From contig OY745777.1 of assembly GCA_963556305.1 (NCBI GenBank), forward strand, positions 310,001-374,000: a stretch of DNA of 64,000 bases, in the 5' to 3' direction. The position numbers were made by a program, and so were the translations under genes. Under the pieces are notes generated by a model that saw only the letters and a list, made by a program, of their open reading frames with translations, made no database searches and was not told the DNA's origin. This DNA comes from Platismatia glauca (Eukaryota > Ascomycota > Lecanoromycetes > Lecanorales > Parmeliaceae). Every line of letters begins with the position of its first letter. Positions within the stretch are counted from its first letter, which is position 1. Of the stretch, positions 1 through 12,191 are shown in pieces.

Positions 1-552
1 AGGTAGTTCGATCGATTAATGAAAACAATTGGAGACGCTAAGCCTCAAGGCTCGTTTGGCGTGTGCTTTGTTTCCGGGATGTGATACATGTGCGCCCTAT
101 CCTGATACATTTGACGCCCACTATGGGATTGCTGCATCTGGCCCCCAGCCCATCTGGTTCCAAGGAAGTGGACACCGAAAGTCCTGCACCCGCCGAGAAA
201 AGGGTCCGGTATAGGGCTGAGTGTCTTAACGTTCTTGGCGGGTGCAGGACTTTTGATGCCAACCTCCGTAGCCCATCCAGGAAAGAATTCTTGAGGCCCC
301 TTGCTACAGGCACGAGGTTGCTTTCCAAATGTAGGGTTAGGGCTTCACTGGCGCTGTCCATGACTCTTGGTTCCGTAGGAGCGTACCCAAGTAAGCGATA
401 TTCACGTTTGTGTGTAGATTCACACTTCCTCTGGCTATGTCGATTGAGCTTATTGATTACAATGCGCGAAGGATGGCTAGGACGGTGAAAATTGGGCTTT
501 AGGTGTACGAGGATTGGCTACTGGCTCATCCGTGACGCATTACAATCTGAAC
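1..552. other. left-edge intergenic region downstream of PKS
   Basis: No gene is supported here. Open frames occur on both strands, but none has recognisable domains or a convincing splice structure. The region lies 3' of the minus-strand PKS and probably contains its 3' UTR and polyadenylation signals. Its one clear structure is the long inverted repeat listed separately. Confidence 0.5.
178..253. repeat. perfect 17-bp inverted repeat, stem-loop
   Basis: The left arm at 178-194 (AAAGTCCTGCACCCGCC) is the exact reverse complement of 237-253. With one mismatch the pairing extends inward to 199 and 232, giving a 21/22-bp stem around a 32-nt loop. It lies about 300 bp beyond the PKS stop codon. 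It could form a hairpin in a read-through transcript or be the remnant of a small mobile element. Function is unknown. Confidence 0.8.
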
Positions 553-3500
553 TTACTTACGAGTTGGTCCCTCTGTCGGTACCTCATGTGCCCCACGCTC
601 CGCGAGGGCAGCTTGCATCAGTCCCTCCACGGCATGTTGCCCAAGTGCTTCCAGAGTCCCCATGCCGAGCAGTTCAAGCACGCTGATATCGAAGCCAAAA
701 ACTTGCTTCCACCACGCACGAAGCTCTATTCCCATCAGAGAATCCATACCCAGGTCCACCAGCGACATGGAAGTGTTCAAGTCCTCTTCAGGTTTCAAAA
801 GGAGCGCAAACAACCTCTTGCCTATCTCGCTTGCGAAGTAGGCCGTCGCGTCCCCGGTCTTCAAAAGTGAAATATCGGCCTTTGCGCTGGCTATGTACGA
901 TTTGAGGCTCGCGCTGGCTGCCACGTTGTCGATATCGCCGCCAGCTCGGTTGTGATATAAGGCCATGCGACGGTCCTTTCTCCATATAGCTCGACTGGAT
1001 GGGCTACTTAAAGGGATGGTTGAGCCGAGTCCTAGAACAAAGGTGTTGCGATCGACAAAGCGTGACCTAAGACCTGGGCATTCATGCTTCCCTCTTCTCT
1101 TGAGTGCCATAGCTACAACTAACGCATCGAGCACTTCCTGCTCTTTGAGCGCCTTGAATCCGGCCGCGGCCATTTTCTGCATCAGCTCCCGATTTTGGGA
1201 TATGTAGCCCACGTCTGCCACCGCACCAATGTCAATCGCGGAGGCGGGTAGGCCAAGATTCGTGCGATATTGGACAAAGGCATCCAAGAATGTGTTTCCG
1301 CTTGCGTAGTTGGCTTGACCTGGCTGTCCAATCACGCCGGACAGAGAGCTGAATAGCACGAAGAAATCGAGGTCCAGGCCTGCTGATACGGTGGCGTGGT
1401 GAAGGTTCCAGGTTCCTTGAACTTTTGGTAGGGTGGCAACATTCCACTGATCCAGCGTCATTTTGGAGAAGTTCTCATCGCGGAGAACCATGGACATCTG
1501 TAATACTCCTTTGATAGGGCGCGAAGCTCCTTCGATAACTCTGCTTACATCATTGGGATCTGCAACGCTTCCCTGGACAAGCTGGACCTGGCAGCCCATA
1601 CTGTTGAGCTCATGAACGAATTGCTCATCATCAGCACCACTGCCGGCATTTCGAGATAGGTATATCAGATGACGAGCTCCGCGCTCGACCATCCATGTGG
1701 AGATTGCGCGACCCAGCCCTCCGAGGCCACCAACAAGCAGATATGAAGCAACATCTGACAGTTCCAGAGTGTTCGGTCGATCTACGATTGCTGCGTCAAG
1801 GCTTTGGTTTTCTCGAGACTCACGTATCGACACACAAATTCTGCCTATGTGTTGACCCGGCTGCATGTATTTGAACGCATTGTATGGTGTCACCGCGTCG
1901 AAGACCTCTACGGGACAAATCGGTGTAATTCGACCCTTCTGAAAATACTCCATGGTCAATTTCAGCAGTCTATAGTCTTGTCAATTGGATACCTTGATGT
2001 TAAGTGAAGATTCGAAAGAGCCTACCGGTTCATCATTGAAGGCTTCGTGGGGAAGGCATTTGCATCAACGCAGCAGTAACTGCGGTTGGCAAGAAAGACG
2101 CTCATGTCGAGTTTGCCGAAGCCTATCAGATCCCTCTTTCCAATCTCAACCATCTTGCCAAACGGAGCGACACATAGCCAGGTTGCATGTAAAAGCTCCC
2201 CAGAAAGTGAGTTCAGCACCAAGTCGACCCCTTTACGCTGCGTTTCGCGCATTACGCCTTCCACGAAAGAATCATCCCTAGAATTGAAAATTCTGTTTCT
2301 CGGGATGTTGAATGTCTTCATCAGGTGCTGCACTTTCTGCTCGGTACCAACGGTCACGAATATTTCCGCGTCTATCATTTGTGCGAGTTGAATCGCTGCG
2401 AGGCCTACTCCTCCACAAGCACTATGTATGAGTACAGACTACGCTTCGTCAGGAGTAGAACTTCAAGAGTGACCAATGGTTAAGGAGATTTACACACCTG
2501 TCCTTTCTCAAGGCCACCAACATCCATCAAAGAGTGCATCGCAGTCATGTATGGGAAAAACATTGTCGAAGCCTCGTTGAAACCCAGGTCGTCCGGTATC
2601 TTCACACATAGTACCTCCAAGGTAGTGACCGCAGTTGCGAACACGTTGTCGTCTACTACAGCTACACGATCACCGACGTTGAGAGTCTTGACTTGCGATC
2701 CGACCCGGAGGACAACACCCGCTCCTTCGAGGCCGAAGACGTTACCCTGAGGGAGTTGAACAATATTCATTGCAATTAGGACATCCTAGTCGTCGCATCA
2801 GTCCTAGTCAAGTCTTTGGTAGAGCGGAGAGCAATGAGTTACCCTAAAGTTCAAGCCAACCGCGTACATCTCAATCTCCACTTCATCCGGCTGCAGCAGT
2901 GTCGGAGCCGGTTTTCGAACCCAGTGCAATGTGCTTGGACGCCCTGGAACATCTATTTCTAGCATCCCTCTGTCGCTAGGCTCTGAAGTCAGGAGATCCT
3001 TGGACAATGCGAAAGGATAGAATCTAGCGACGTTGATGACGCCGTCGTAGATACAGTATTCGAAGTCGGGGTTAAGCAAACCCGTTCTATCTCGCTGTTG
3101 GAATTTTGTGAAAAGCCGAATTACTTGAGTAGCCGATGAATCAATGTCTTCCACCTCGCAAGTGGCGAAGTCGACCGACAACTCGGAGCGCATTGTTCGA
3201 GCGGTCCCGATGGTTTGTGCAAATCGAGGATCTTGGCAATGCATTTGAGAGAGTCGTGTGACCCAGAACACTCCCGAGTTATCTAGGTTGAGGAGAAAGC
3301 TTTTAAACGAGTTGAACATGGTAGTATCGATGTTTTCAAAGAACGGTCCATCTCTATCCAGGAGAGCAACAATGTCCTGACCAGGTGGGAGAGGGTCGTG
3401 AATTGTGCATCTAACAACCTCGTAGCCTTGGTTCTCCAGCTCCTGCAGGATGGGACCCGGATCCGTTGCTGCGTCGCGGCATAGAAGTCTGACGAGCCTT

Positions 3501-6500
3501 GTCGGGCTATGATTGGCTGAAGGTTTAAAAATCATGACGCCGTTCGGCTGGGAAGGTTCAGCTGAGTTTAGTACTACAGCATTTACTCCTTCATATCCTG
3601 CAGCTACGAGCTCGTTGTGCCAACCTATCGAATCGACATAAGACCCATCAAGCCTGCCGTCTCCCGTTCTACACCACCATCCCGGATGAGTACCGAAGAT
3701 GTATCTAGTCCATTCCGCAGTTGGACAAGGATCCTGTAACAATAAATGGCCCGCTGGGTGGAGGAGCTTCTTAATATTCTTTAGACTTGCGCTGATACAT
3801 CGAGTCGCACGGATAGCACTGCTTGCAATAACGAGGTCATACTCGTGACCTTCAAAGCCCTGCTCCCACGGATCTTCGTTGATGTCCAAAGTAGCATACG
3901 CCATGTTCGGGAAGTTTCCCTGGTTTTCCTGCGCGGAAATGAAGCTTTTGGAGGTGAAGGTGAACTTCGAGCAGGCCGTCTGTCCATTTGGGAGTGTCAA
4001 TCCCTGCATGACACTGCTTGAGGGGGAGCTTCTCCAAGATCCAATTTCCAAAACTCGTAGATTGGGCTTGCAGTGGGCCAAAGTCTGGACAAATGGGGAT
4101 AAGTCGCAATCGTTCCCAAAACGAAAGAGTTCCGCAATTATCTCACTGTCAAGAACGTCTTCCCAAGATGACACATGGCCTGATGACATCGCGCCGAGAT
4201 TATGGCAGACTTCTCGAAGCGCGATCGCAGCGGAAGATGCTGGCGTCTCAGCGAGGCTGTGAACTAAGCCATCGATGCGATCGGAAATCGCTCCACTGTC
4301 CAGATCACTGGTTGATGATACGTCCAGCGAATCGAGTTGATCATCGATCCATTGACGGTATTTGCACAAATGAGGCGCGTGTGTATTCAATCCCGCGAGA
4401 CATCTCTTTGAATCAATGAGGCATAAGTGGCTCAACTCTTCTAGAAGAGGTGCGTGCGTGGAGCGATCAATCGACGGCTTGATGAGGTCTTTGACGTCCA
4501 CGAAGTCAATATCAGGGCCCCATTCTTGACGAGCCGCGGCATGTGTATCGCTTGCTTCGGACGAATCTGAACTATCGACAGCTGAAAACTTCAACCCCGA
4601 TATGCTCAAGACGGCGGTGCCCTCGGCGGTGCCTTGAGCCTCAGCGACGACCGAGCCGGCCGCGAGTCTAGTCGTTACGCCCACAACAAAATCCGAGTTG
4701 CTGCGAGAAATACTGAAGTTTTCGCAGCTAGTGGGAAGTCGATTCTTATATCTACGAACTTCGCCGTTCGTGGATGCAATTCCTATCAATTGTAGGGCAC
4801 TATCGACGACTGTAGGACAGATGTGGTATTTCTCTGACTCGGCGTCCCTGCTGTTGAACAACCAGCCCGTCGCCAGGTGTGTCGTGGTGCCAGCCGAGAC
4901 ATTTCCAACGTTGCGGAACGCTGGACCCAGATCCAGTCCAGCTCGTCGGAGGGTGTCGAACCACTTTCGCATTTCGATTTTCCGAGGAAGAGCCTCAGGC
5001 CTTTGAAACGTTCCCAAACTTTCAGGTTGCGCCATAGCTTCGCCCGTGCAATGCTTTGTCCATGTGTATCCGTTGTGAGAAGCGATACTAAAATCCCACC
5101 ACCTACTATTTAGTGTGTCTGTCAAGCGATGTGGACGAAAAGTAGTGATCATTTCGGTTGGTTTTCCTTCTGTTACCACAAAAGCCGTGCTCACGATGAC
5201 ATGTCTGAGGCGGAATGTCTCATCCGTTCCCGTGATCTGTCGGATTGCTTCGCCAGCCATTGCCACATACCCAGCAAATGGAAATACGATGTTCTCCCCA
5301 ACTTTATGATCACGGACCCACGGGACAGTGTCGAGGTGGAAAAGGTTCCTCCAGGAAGGCTCGAAGTCAGTGCTCTCTACTACTCTAGCGCCTAGGAGGT
5401 CGTGGTGAGGGTATCTCCGTAGTCGGAGTTCTTTGCTGAGTCGACTCTCATTCCAGTAGCTCTCTTCATGGTCCCAAGGATACGGAGGCAGATCTGAAAG
5501 GCAGGAGCCGGTGGGTACCAGTGCCTTCAAATTAACTGGAACTTGAAGTGTATAGAGTTTCCCAATAGCGGAAAGCAGCGATTCCACACAATTCTGATTC
5601 CTGACCAGAGTGGAGGTGTAAGGTGCTCTACTTGACTCATGGGCTAGGATCTGCCTCAAAGGACCGGCAAGGGCGGAGTGAGGCCCGATCTCCACAAAAA
5701 CCGGATTTTGTCCAATCGGATGCTGAAGAATACTAGAGAATGCTGCTCTAAACAATACCGGAAACTCCATGTTGTTTTGCCAGTATTTCGAGCCGAGTGT
5801 GGTCGATTCATCCCAGAGCCCGCTCGTAACGCTAGAGAAGAACAACTTCGTCGGCTTCTTCTCGTCGATGTTGTTCTTGAGCAAAGAATGGTAACGCCCT
5901 CCAATTTCGGCCATGTGGTAGGAGTGGTACGCTTTATCGACCTGCAGCTTCCGCGCCATCACGTCCGGTCGCGACTTTTGAACATCGGCAATCACGGCTT
6001 CCACTCCATCAACGTCTCCCGAAATCGTCACGCTGTTGGGCGAGTTGTCGCAAGCAATGGCAACGTTCCCAACGAGGTACTTCTCAGTCTCCTTCCAACT
6101 CATTCCTACCGCTGCCATGGCACCCGGCCTCTTCTGCAGCTTTGTCACAGCTCCACGATGCAAGGCGCTGATAATTGCCTCTTCTGCGGTAAGAGCGCCT
6201 GCTGCATAGGCCCCCGCGATTTCGCCACTAGAGTGACCAACGACGGCGTCTGGCAGTACTCCCAAGGCGGCGAGTGTATCCACTAGCGCAATTTGAATTG
6301 CGGTGCAAAGTGGCTGAGAGAACTCCGCGATGTGGACTCGACTCTTTTTACCTGTTTTGCGAAGCTCTGCCTCAATTGTCCACTCAGGAGCGTGCTCGTA
6401 CATTTCTTGTAAGTGTCTATCCAGGCGTCGGATGCTGTTCAGGAAGATCGTATTGGATTCCATCAAATCCCGGCCCATCTGAGGCCACTGTGCTCCCTGG

Positions 6501-8425
6501 CCTGTGAACACCATTATCACCGCGGGTGGTTTTGCTGATTTTATCATTGGAGATGTTGCCCCCATACTACCTTTACTCGCGATGGCGAAGGCTCTATGAG
6601 ACAAATGTTCCCTCCTGTTTGCCAACGTGTAGGAAAGGCTCCCAATCGTTTCTGGCTTCCTTTCCACAAAGTCTCGGTAGTTGTCTGAGATGCATGTGAG
6701 CGCTTTCTGGGAGTTTGCTGAGAATAGAAGTAGTTGCGGTTCATCGGGTACCCGCTGCGAAACGGTCGACGCCTTGAAGCTGGCAGTGGAGTCGATGACT
6801 ACATGAGCATTGGCTCCCCCCACGCCAAATGAATTAACACTGACTCGCTCCAACCGATCCTTTGGCCAGGGTGTCGGCCCGGTAGGAATAGTCAGTTTTG
6901 CGGACTCAAATGGGATGGCCGGATTGGGACGCAGGAACTTGATATTGGGCGGGATGGTGCTGTTCTCCAGAACGAGAACTGTTTTTATCACCGATAAGAG
7001 CCCAGAGGCACCCTCTGTGTGTCCGAAATTCGGTTTGATGGATCCAATCAAAACACCGGATTCTCCAAAGACCCGTCCAACTGCATTGGCCTCAATGGGA
7101 TCGCCAACTGGGGTCCCGGTTCCATGGCATTCCACGAATCCTGTTTTTGAAAAGTCTGAGATACCGGCGACGCTGTATGCTCTTCTCATCAAAGCCTCTT
7201 GGGCTTCTGCGCTAGGGACAGACAACCCAGGCGTTTTGCCATCATGGTTGGTTGCTGTTCCCCTAATCACCGCACGTATCGGGTTCCCGTCTCTCAGTGC
7301 GTCATCCAGCTTTTTGATATAGACAGCGTTAATTGCTTCACCGCGAGCATAGCCGTCAGCATCCGCCGAGAATGTTTTGCAAGAACCGTCCTTTGAAAGT
7401 ACGTTCTGGGCCGTCATGTTTATGGTCGCGCCTGGACTCATGATCAGATTTGCGCCGCCAACAATGGCGGAGTCACAGTCGCCTATCAAAATGGCCGTAC
7501 ACGCTTCGTGCAGGGCCACAAGTGAGGCTGAGCACGCCGTCCGAACGGTCACGCTGGAATAGTCAGAATTGAAAGGTACCGAAGTACAGGTGTAGACAAA
7601 CCTTGGGCCCTGTAGGTCCATCTCATACGAAACACGATTGGATAGCGCAAAATCTCCATAGCCCGTATAACGATACGGACCCCAGTTCTGGGTTTCTTTC
7701 GCAGACATCTCGCACCAATCCTCCCCAAGGCTGCCCATATAGCAACCGATACGCTTTCCTCTCCAAGCCGTCTCACCAGCATCTTCGAAGCATTCCCTGG
7801 CGACCTCCAGCATAAGCCGCTGTTGTGGATCGGTTCGCTCCACCTCCGTCCGAGGCATGCTGAAAAACGACGTATCCAACGCTCCGATGTCCTCGTCAAG
7901 GAAATAGCCATACTCGGTCATCACAGTCCCATGCTTTCCCCCAGGATCGTGGAAGGCCGCCACGTTATATCGAGAACTCGGAATCCGACTACGGGCATCA
8001 CCTCCGGCAAGCAGGAAATCCCAGAGTTGCTGAGGCGTCTTTAACCCAGCTGGGAGACGAAGTGATATGCCACATATTGCGATGGGCGGTCGGCCATCGT
8101 TTTCGAAGCCATCGATGGTCTCGCCGTTCGTAGAATGGCCATTCATATACTCGCCGGACTGCATTGAGCCATTGGATTCAGCCAGACCGTCGACAGTCTC
8201 TCCGTCAAGAGAATGGCCATTCGTACATCCGCTAGGTAGCGTCGAGCCATCTAGGGCACCCCGACCGTTGGCACTCGAGCCGTTCACGGAAGGAAGGCCG
8301 TTTCTATGACTGTCAAAGAGCTTCGGGCCACTTGGGGTATGCCGACCCCTGATGCGTGAACTTTCCTCGCGAAGATGGTCGTCGGTTACATCGTCCTGTC
8401 CAGTCGTTGAGTCGGGAAATCCCAT
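553..8425 (-). CDS. highly reducing iterative type I polyketide synthase (KS-AT-DH-MT-ER-KR-ACP)
   Basis: The spliced model is join(553..1969, 2026..2438, 2498..2785, 2843..7553, 7602..8425), about 2550 aa. All four introns restore family motifs. KS lies at about 113-540: GPSVTVRTACSAS holds Cys282, and HGTGT and FGHTEG supply the histidines. AT begins near 620 with GQGAQ and GHSSG near 713. DH has H..G..P near 1022 and Asp in VVDSALQ near 1189. An MT-like region spans about 1440-1620. ER spans about 1815-2130 (NFRDVLIAM, HSACGGVG). KR has GGLGGLG near 2155 and Tyr in NYASGN near 2300. ACP has Ser in GMDSL near 2486. No thioesterase or reductase follows, as is usual for HR-PKSs, so release needs a partner enzyme. 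The MT SAM motif is degenerate (LEIGSWRSS rather than LEIGAGTGG). Residues 60-110 are a Gly/Ser/Asn-rich leader with a repeated NGHS..GET.DG unit. The product is a reduced polyketide of unknown structure. Confidence 0.95.
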
Positions 8426-9366
8426 CGTCTGATGTGCAAGATGCTTCTCTGTTGGACGTTAGCTCGCCAAGAAGGGGGTTGCAACGCCAGCGGGGATTAT
8501 GTCAAGGTGGCTTGATGTATACGGTACGGATGTAGACTGTAAAGGAAAAGCGTGTATGTTGCATCAATATCAAAGTGCGCGATTCTCGAATAAGTTGAGC
8601 GTGTTCCAATTTAACCTAAGCGATTCGGAGTCGGTTGGGCTGGTTTGAATCGGCAACCGATTTTTTGATATAGGCAGTACGGAATAGGTCCTCCTGACTT
8701 CAACCATCTTGTACACAAATTTTCCCTCGTCAGCATTCGCTTACTGCTGTAATTTTACTCATGATTCCCTCGGCGCGATAATACTGTACCCAGTGTGGTC
8801 CCACCAGCCCGTCACCCCACAACCCCAGTAGCATCGCCCGCGAATACTCTACCACGCGTCATTCGACAAGGCCCAAACCATCTGCCAAGTTCCACGGTAG
8901 GTACATGTAGACCGCCCGTCCTCGGCTCGACGCTTGAACAGCGAAGACGTCTCATTCGCCGACCCCCACAAGACGATTCTTCACAATGAACGAGGAGCAG
9001 CTGGGCTCGATGAGTAAGTGGCACCGTCCAGTAAGACGACCGCTTCGCAGTTTGAAAGGCGCACTATTCTGTTTTCATGCTAGACACTTCCTCCGGAACC
9101 AAAAACATGCATAAGGTGTAAGTACATTCGATGACTAAGGCCACATCGCGGATGCCCACTTTGGAATAAAGTTTCGGAATCCGATTCATCTGCTCCTCCG
9201 TCTCACTCGACGCTTGTCACCACCCTATGATACAGGCGTCCTGCCGTCGGACGTGAGCATTTCTGCCTCGTCTGCTCCCTCTTCTCCCTTCGACCGCGTG
9301 TATGTTGTAAGAGACTTTGCGCAAATCCCCAGTCCCAATCTCTCATCCGCCAGCCCCGAGGTCCAC
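8426..9366. promoter_or_regulatory. divergent promoter between PKS and rhodopsin-like gene
   Basis: This 0.94-kb region separates two divergently transcribed genes. It contains a Zn2Cys6-type palindrome at 8650-8660. A short ATG-initiated frame at 8986 and nearby GTAAGT sites could be 5' leader exons of the rhodopsin-like gene, but I could not build a supported model from them. Confidence 0.5.
8650..8660. promoter_or_regulatory. TCGGCAACCGA palindrome (TCG-N5-CGA)
   Basis: This perfect inverted repeat lies about 225 bp upstream of the PKS start codon. It fits TCG-N5-CGA, the form bound by AflR-type Zn2Cys6 cluster activators, and also CGG-N3-CCG. An 11-bp match can arise by chance, and no such regulator gene is visible in the window. 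Confidence 0.4.
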
Positions 9367-10740
9367 ATGGCCGACCCTCTCCAGCAACCTGCGTTGGCGA
9401 CGCCGCCGGGCGTGATTTCTCTGTTTCCGACAACGCATTCAGACGAACAAGCGTGGTTCTACGTCGCCGCGACGTTGTCGGCGGTCGTTCCGGGGACTCT
9501 CCTGCTGTTGCGCTTGTATACCAAGTTGCGCATTGTCCGCCGCATGGATTGGACCGATTGTTCGATATCACCTTCACGCTCTGTCGCCCTTGTTCTAATG
9601 GAGTTGTAGATCTCAGTACACTATCTTTCGTAAGCGATCTCGGAAGCGAAAACGTTCTACGGGTGTTCTGATGGAGTTTATCAGCTCTTTCTCATCGCGC
9701 TCGTTATCTGTGGACGATTATGTTTACATGAAGGAGCAGGTGTGCATCAGTGGAATCTGGAGATGCATAGCTTTATTAAGATTAACTATGTACAACGTCT
9801 CGTTTGTTAGGTTCTCTGACCGTTGACTGATTGGTAGATAGTATTTCATTATCGCTGAGATTCTCTACGGTCCCACGATATTTCTGGTCAAAACGGCTAT
9901 TCTATTGCAATACCTCCGCCTGTTTGCGCCTCAAAAAAGTGTCAACCCTTTCATGTTCTACAGTGCCAGGATCATCATTCTTGTTACTGGAATATACTAC
10001 ATTATCAGCACTTCCCTCACCATCTTTGCCTGCTCTCCGAGAGAAGCTATTTGGAATCCGCTTATCACCAACGCTCGATGTCTCGACAACAACACGGTCG
10101 TTCTTATTACTTGCTTATTCAACATTATTTCTGATATCATCATCCTGATACTCCCAGCGAGGGCCGTCTGGAAGTTGCGTATCCCTAGCAGAAACAAATT
10201 CAGAATCGTGCTTCTCTTCGCCATTGGTCTACTGTAAGTGTTGAAAGACTGGGACTTGCTTTCAAATGCAAAGACTAATACATGTTGCATTGTAGGGCAT
10301 GCGTTGCCAACGTGATGATAATCTTCTATGTCACCCGCCTTGACGGAAGCAATGCAGACGTGACCTATAACACTGCCTGGCTGGGTTTATGGGTATTTGC
10401 AGAAATCAGTTTCGGGATCACCGTGACAGGCACATTCTTGTTGCCCAAATTTATAGAAGCAAGAGGCACAAAACTGCGGAGTTTCTTCCTGAGTCTCACG
10501 CGACCTTTGACGTCGCTCACGTCCGGGCGGTCTTTCGGAAATCTCCTGCAATCGAAGAAGGGTACAACAGCCGCTCAAGAGGTATCGCTCGATACGGTTA
10601 CTATCGTTGGGCACTCAGAGAACGATTTGGAGTTCACGAACCCTGATCAGGACATGGAAAGGTATCCCTCCTATGAAGGTGTTCACGACCCCGCGGACTA
10701 CACAGGCGTCAACGCAACGGATAAACCGCAGCGGTTCTGA
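9367..10740 (+). CDS. fungal rhodopsin-domain (PTH11/SAT4-like) seven-helix membrane protein
   Basis: Well supported exons are 9685..9789, 9842..10233 and 10296..10740. The first exon starts at the ATG at 9367 (MADPLQQP) and ends somewhere before 9609. The exact first donor is unresolved because the usual GT sites there are weak. The N-terminus is short and precedes TM1 (AWFYVAATLSAVVPGTLLLL). TM segments follow at LFLIALVICGRL, YFIIAEILYGPTIFLVKTAI, IIILVTGIYYIIS, ITCLFNIISDIIILIL, IVLLFAIGLLACVANV and WLGLWVFAEISFG, an order typical of the fungal rhodopsin family. The C-terminal tail of about 100 residues is polar and Ser/Thr-rich. Members are plasma-membrane proteins, some acting as non-canonical GPCRs; the ligand is unknown. 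It is divergent from the PKS, but such genes are common in fungi, so membership in a PKS cluster is only possible. Confidence 0.75.
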
Positions 10741-11396
10741 AGCCGACGACGAAGGACAAGCGTGCTCCGCCCCGAACGGGACGCTGATCGCCCTTGAGGA
10801 GGCGCTGTATCAGCTCCGGTCACAAGCGCACTCGTTGGAAGCGGCAGTCCAGGGAACGCTGCTGACGGAGATGTATTCATCTCCTTCTGGTGCCAAGAGT
10901 GGTCATGTTAGAACGGGATGGTTTGGGTAGGTCGGTACTCGGTCACACCATCAATCCGCCCATCGACCACCCCGAAGGACCGTGCCTTGGGTACGAGAGG
11001 CACGGGCAGTAGATCCCCGCATCCAAAGGCGATCAGCAGACTAGATACATGACAGAAATTCACCGTTTTGTTCGTCCCCACTCGTCATCCCCCCCTCGCC
11101 TCGGGCCCGCGGTCGACGACGGGCATCGCGCACCCGTGTGGATCGTCCAAGCCGCACGGGAAATCACAGCGGCGCGGATGCTGGAACGGCGCTTTGACAC
11201 CACAGCAGGCGTCTGGAACTAGCTACAGCAGCGATCGTCGGAGCGTCAAGGTAATTTCCAAAAGTAGGGGCCGGCATGAGGCCGCAAGCGCCGCGCACTG
11301 GTTGCTTCGGGGCAAAACACCCACCGTATCCTTGATTCGCATCTTCATGACGATTGTCCGGGGAAAGGTCTAGTCTAGGTGATCACTGAATGTTCT

Positions 11397-11569
11397 GACA
11401 ACGCGCCCGAAGACTCCACCAGTTCGTCCCATGGTGCTCGCTCTTCATGCTCGATGTGTGACTTTTAGATAGCCATACTTTCATCACGGCGACACAGTCA
11501 TTGTTGAGTGGATCTCTACCTTCTAGCCCTTTACCGATGAGACGCAGATACCAGAGATGAAGCTTTTAC
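11397..11569 (+). repeat. dispersed repeat, copy 1
   Basis: It aligns in the same orientation with 18832-18977. Shared blocks include GACAACGCGCCCGAA, CAGTCATTGTTGA and TGGATCTCTACCTTCT, then GATGAGACGCAGA. Many differences are transitions. This copy has about 30 extra bases in the middle (around 11450-11480). It is probably a decayed mobile-element or duplication remnant; no coding capacity was recognised. Confidence 0.75.
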
Positions 11570-11755
11570 CCGTGGAACGTCTATAAACAGGACCCTGCAA
11601 CCGAAGTCCGTTTGCCGAGACCGCCGAGGACGACCAATCCAGTCCGCACGCATCAACGCCTCATCTCCCTTCCTCCACCCCACGCCCCTCGCACACATGA
11701 ACGGCACGCACCCGTTCCCTTCGCCCGCCGTGCTCCACTCCGTCGGCCTCCAGCA

Positions 11756-12191
11756 TCAACTCCCGAGCCCGCGCTCCGAGAATCGACAGCACGCGAGGCA
11801 AAACGTGAAGTCTGCCTCGCCAGTCGTAGCAGGACCCAAAGCGGGCTCCACCGCATCCTTCATCGTCCGTCTGACTCGCTCGAAGCAAGCTGTGCGCATC
11901 CCGTCGCTGCCCATCTTCTCGTACTCTCCCGGTCCAATATCCTCTTCAGTAAAGACATCTGTGCGTACGGTGCGGAATCCGTTGAACGCCGCTAGTTTTG
12001 GAAGGATGTGGCTTTTGAACGGTCGGTTCGATCGTGTCCGGATCGAAAGCGCAGAACCGGATATGAGAACTGTCGTGGAGGATCTCGGTCCCCGTGAAGT
12101 CGTCGATAGTAGATCCACAGATCGCTGCTACACGACGTCCATGTGTGAGGGAGATTTTCGGACCACCTATCAAGGACATGACCCTGTTCAT
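11756..12191 (-). pseudogene. possible broken coding remnant
   Basis: Two overlapping minus-strand frames (11946-12191 and 11756-12118) each carry a plausible protein-like stretch. One ends shortly after HIRFCAFDPDTIEPT; the other carries FRTVRTDVFTEEDIGPGEY. Joining them needs a frame change with no clear intron. I recognise no family. The frames could be chance openings in moderately GC-rich DNA, so this is a weak suggestion. Confidence 0.2.

Noticed and set aside
29..488. Overlapping open frames at the left edge on both strands
   Set aside because: No domain, no splice signals and composition like the surrounding non-coding DNA; they span the inverted repeat.
7554..7601. Insertion of 16 odd residues before the KS active-site Cys
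   Set aside because: Not a real protein insertion: GT..AG ends and a CTGAC branch site remove it and restore GPSVTVRTACS.
9453..9671. Alternative frame through the first rhodopsin exon
   Set aside because: It gives Arg/Cys-rich sequence without membrane helices; the other frame gives TM1.
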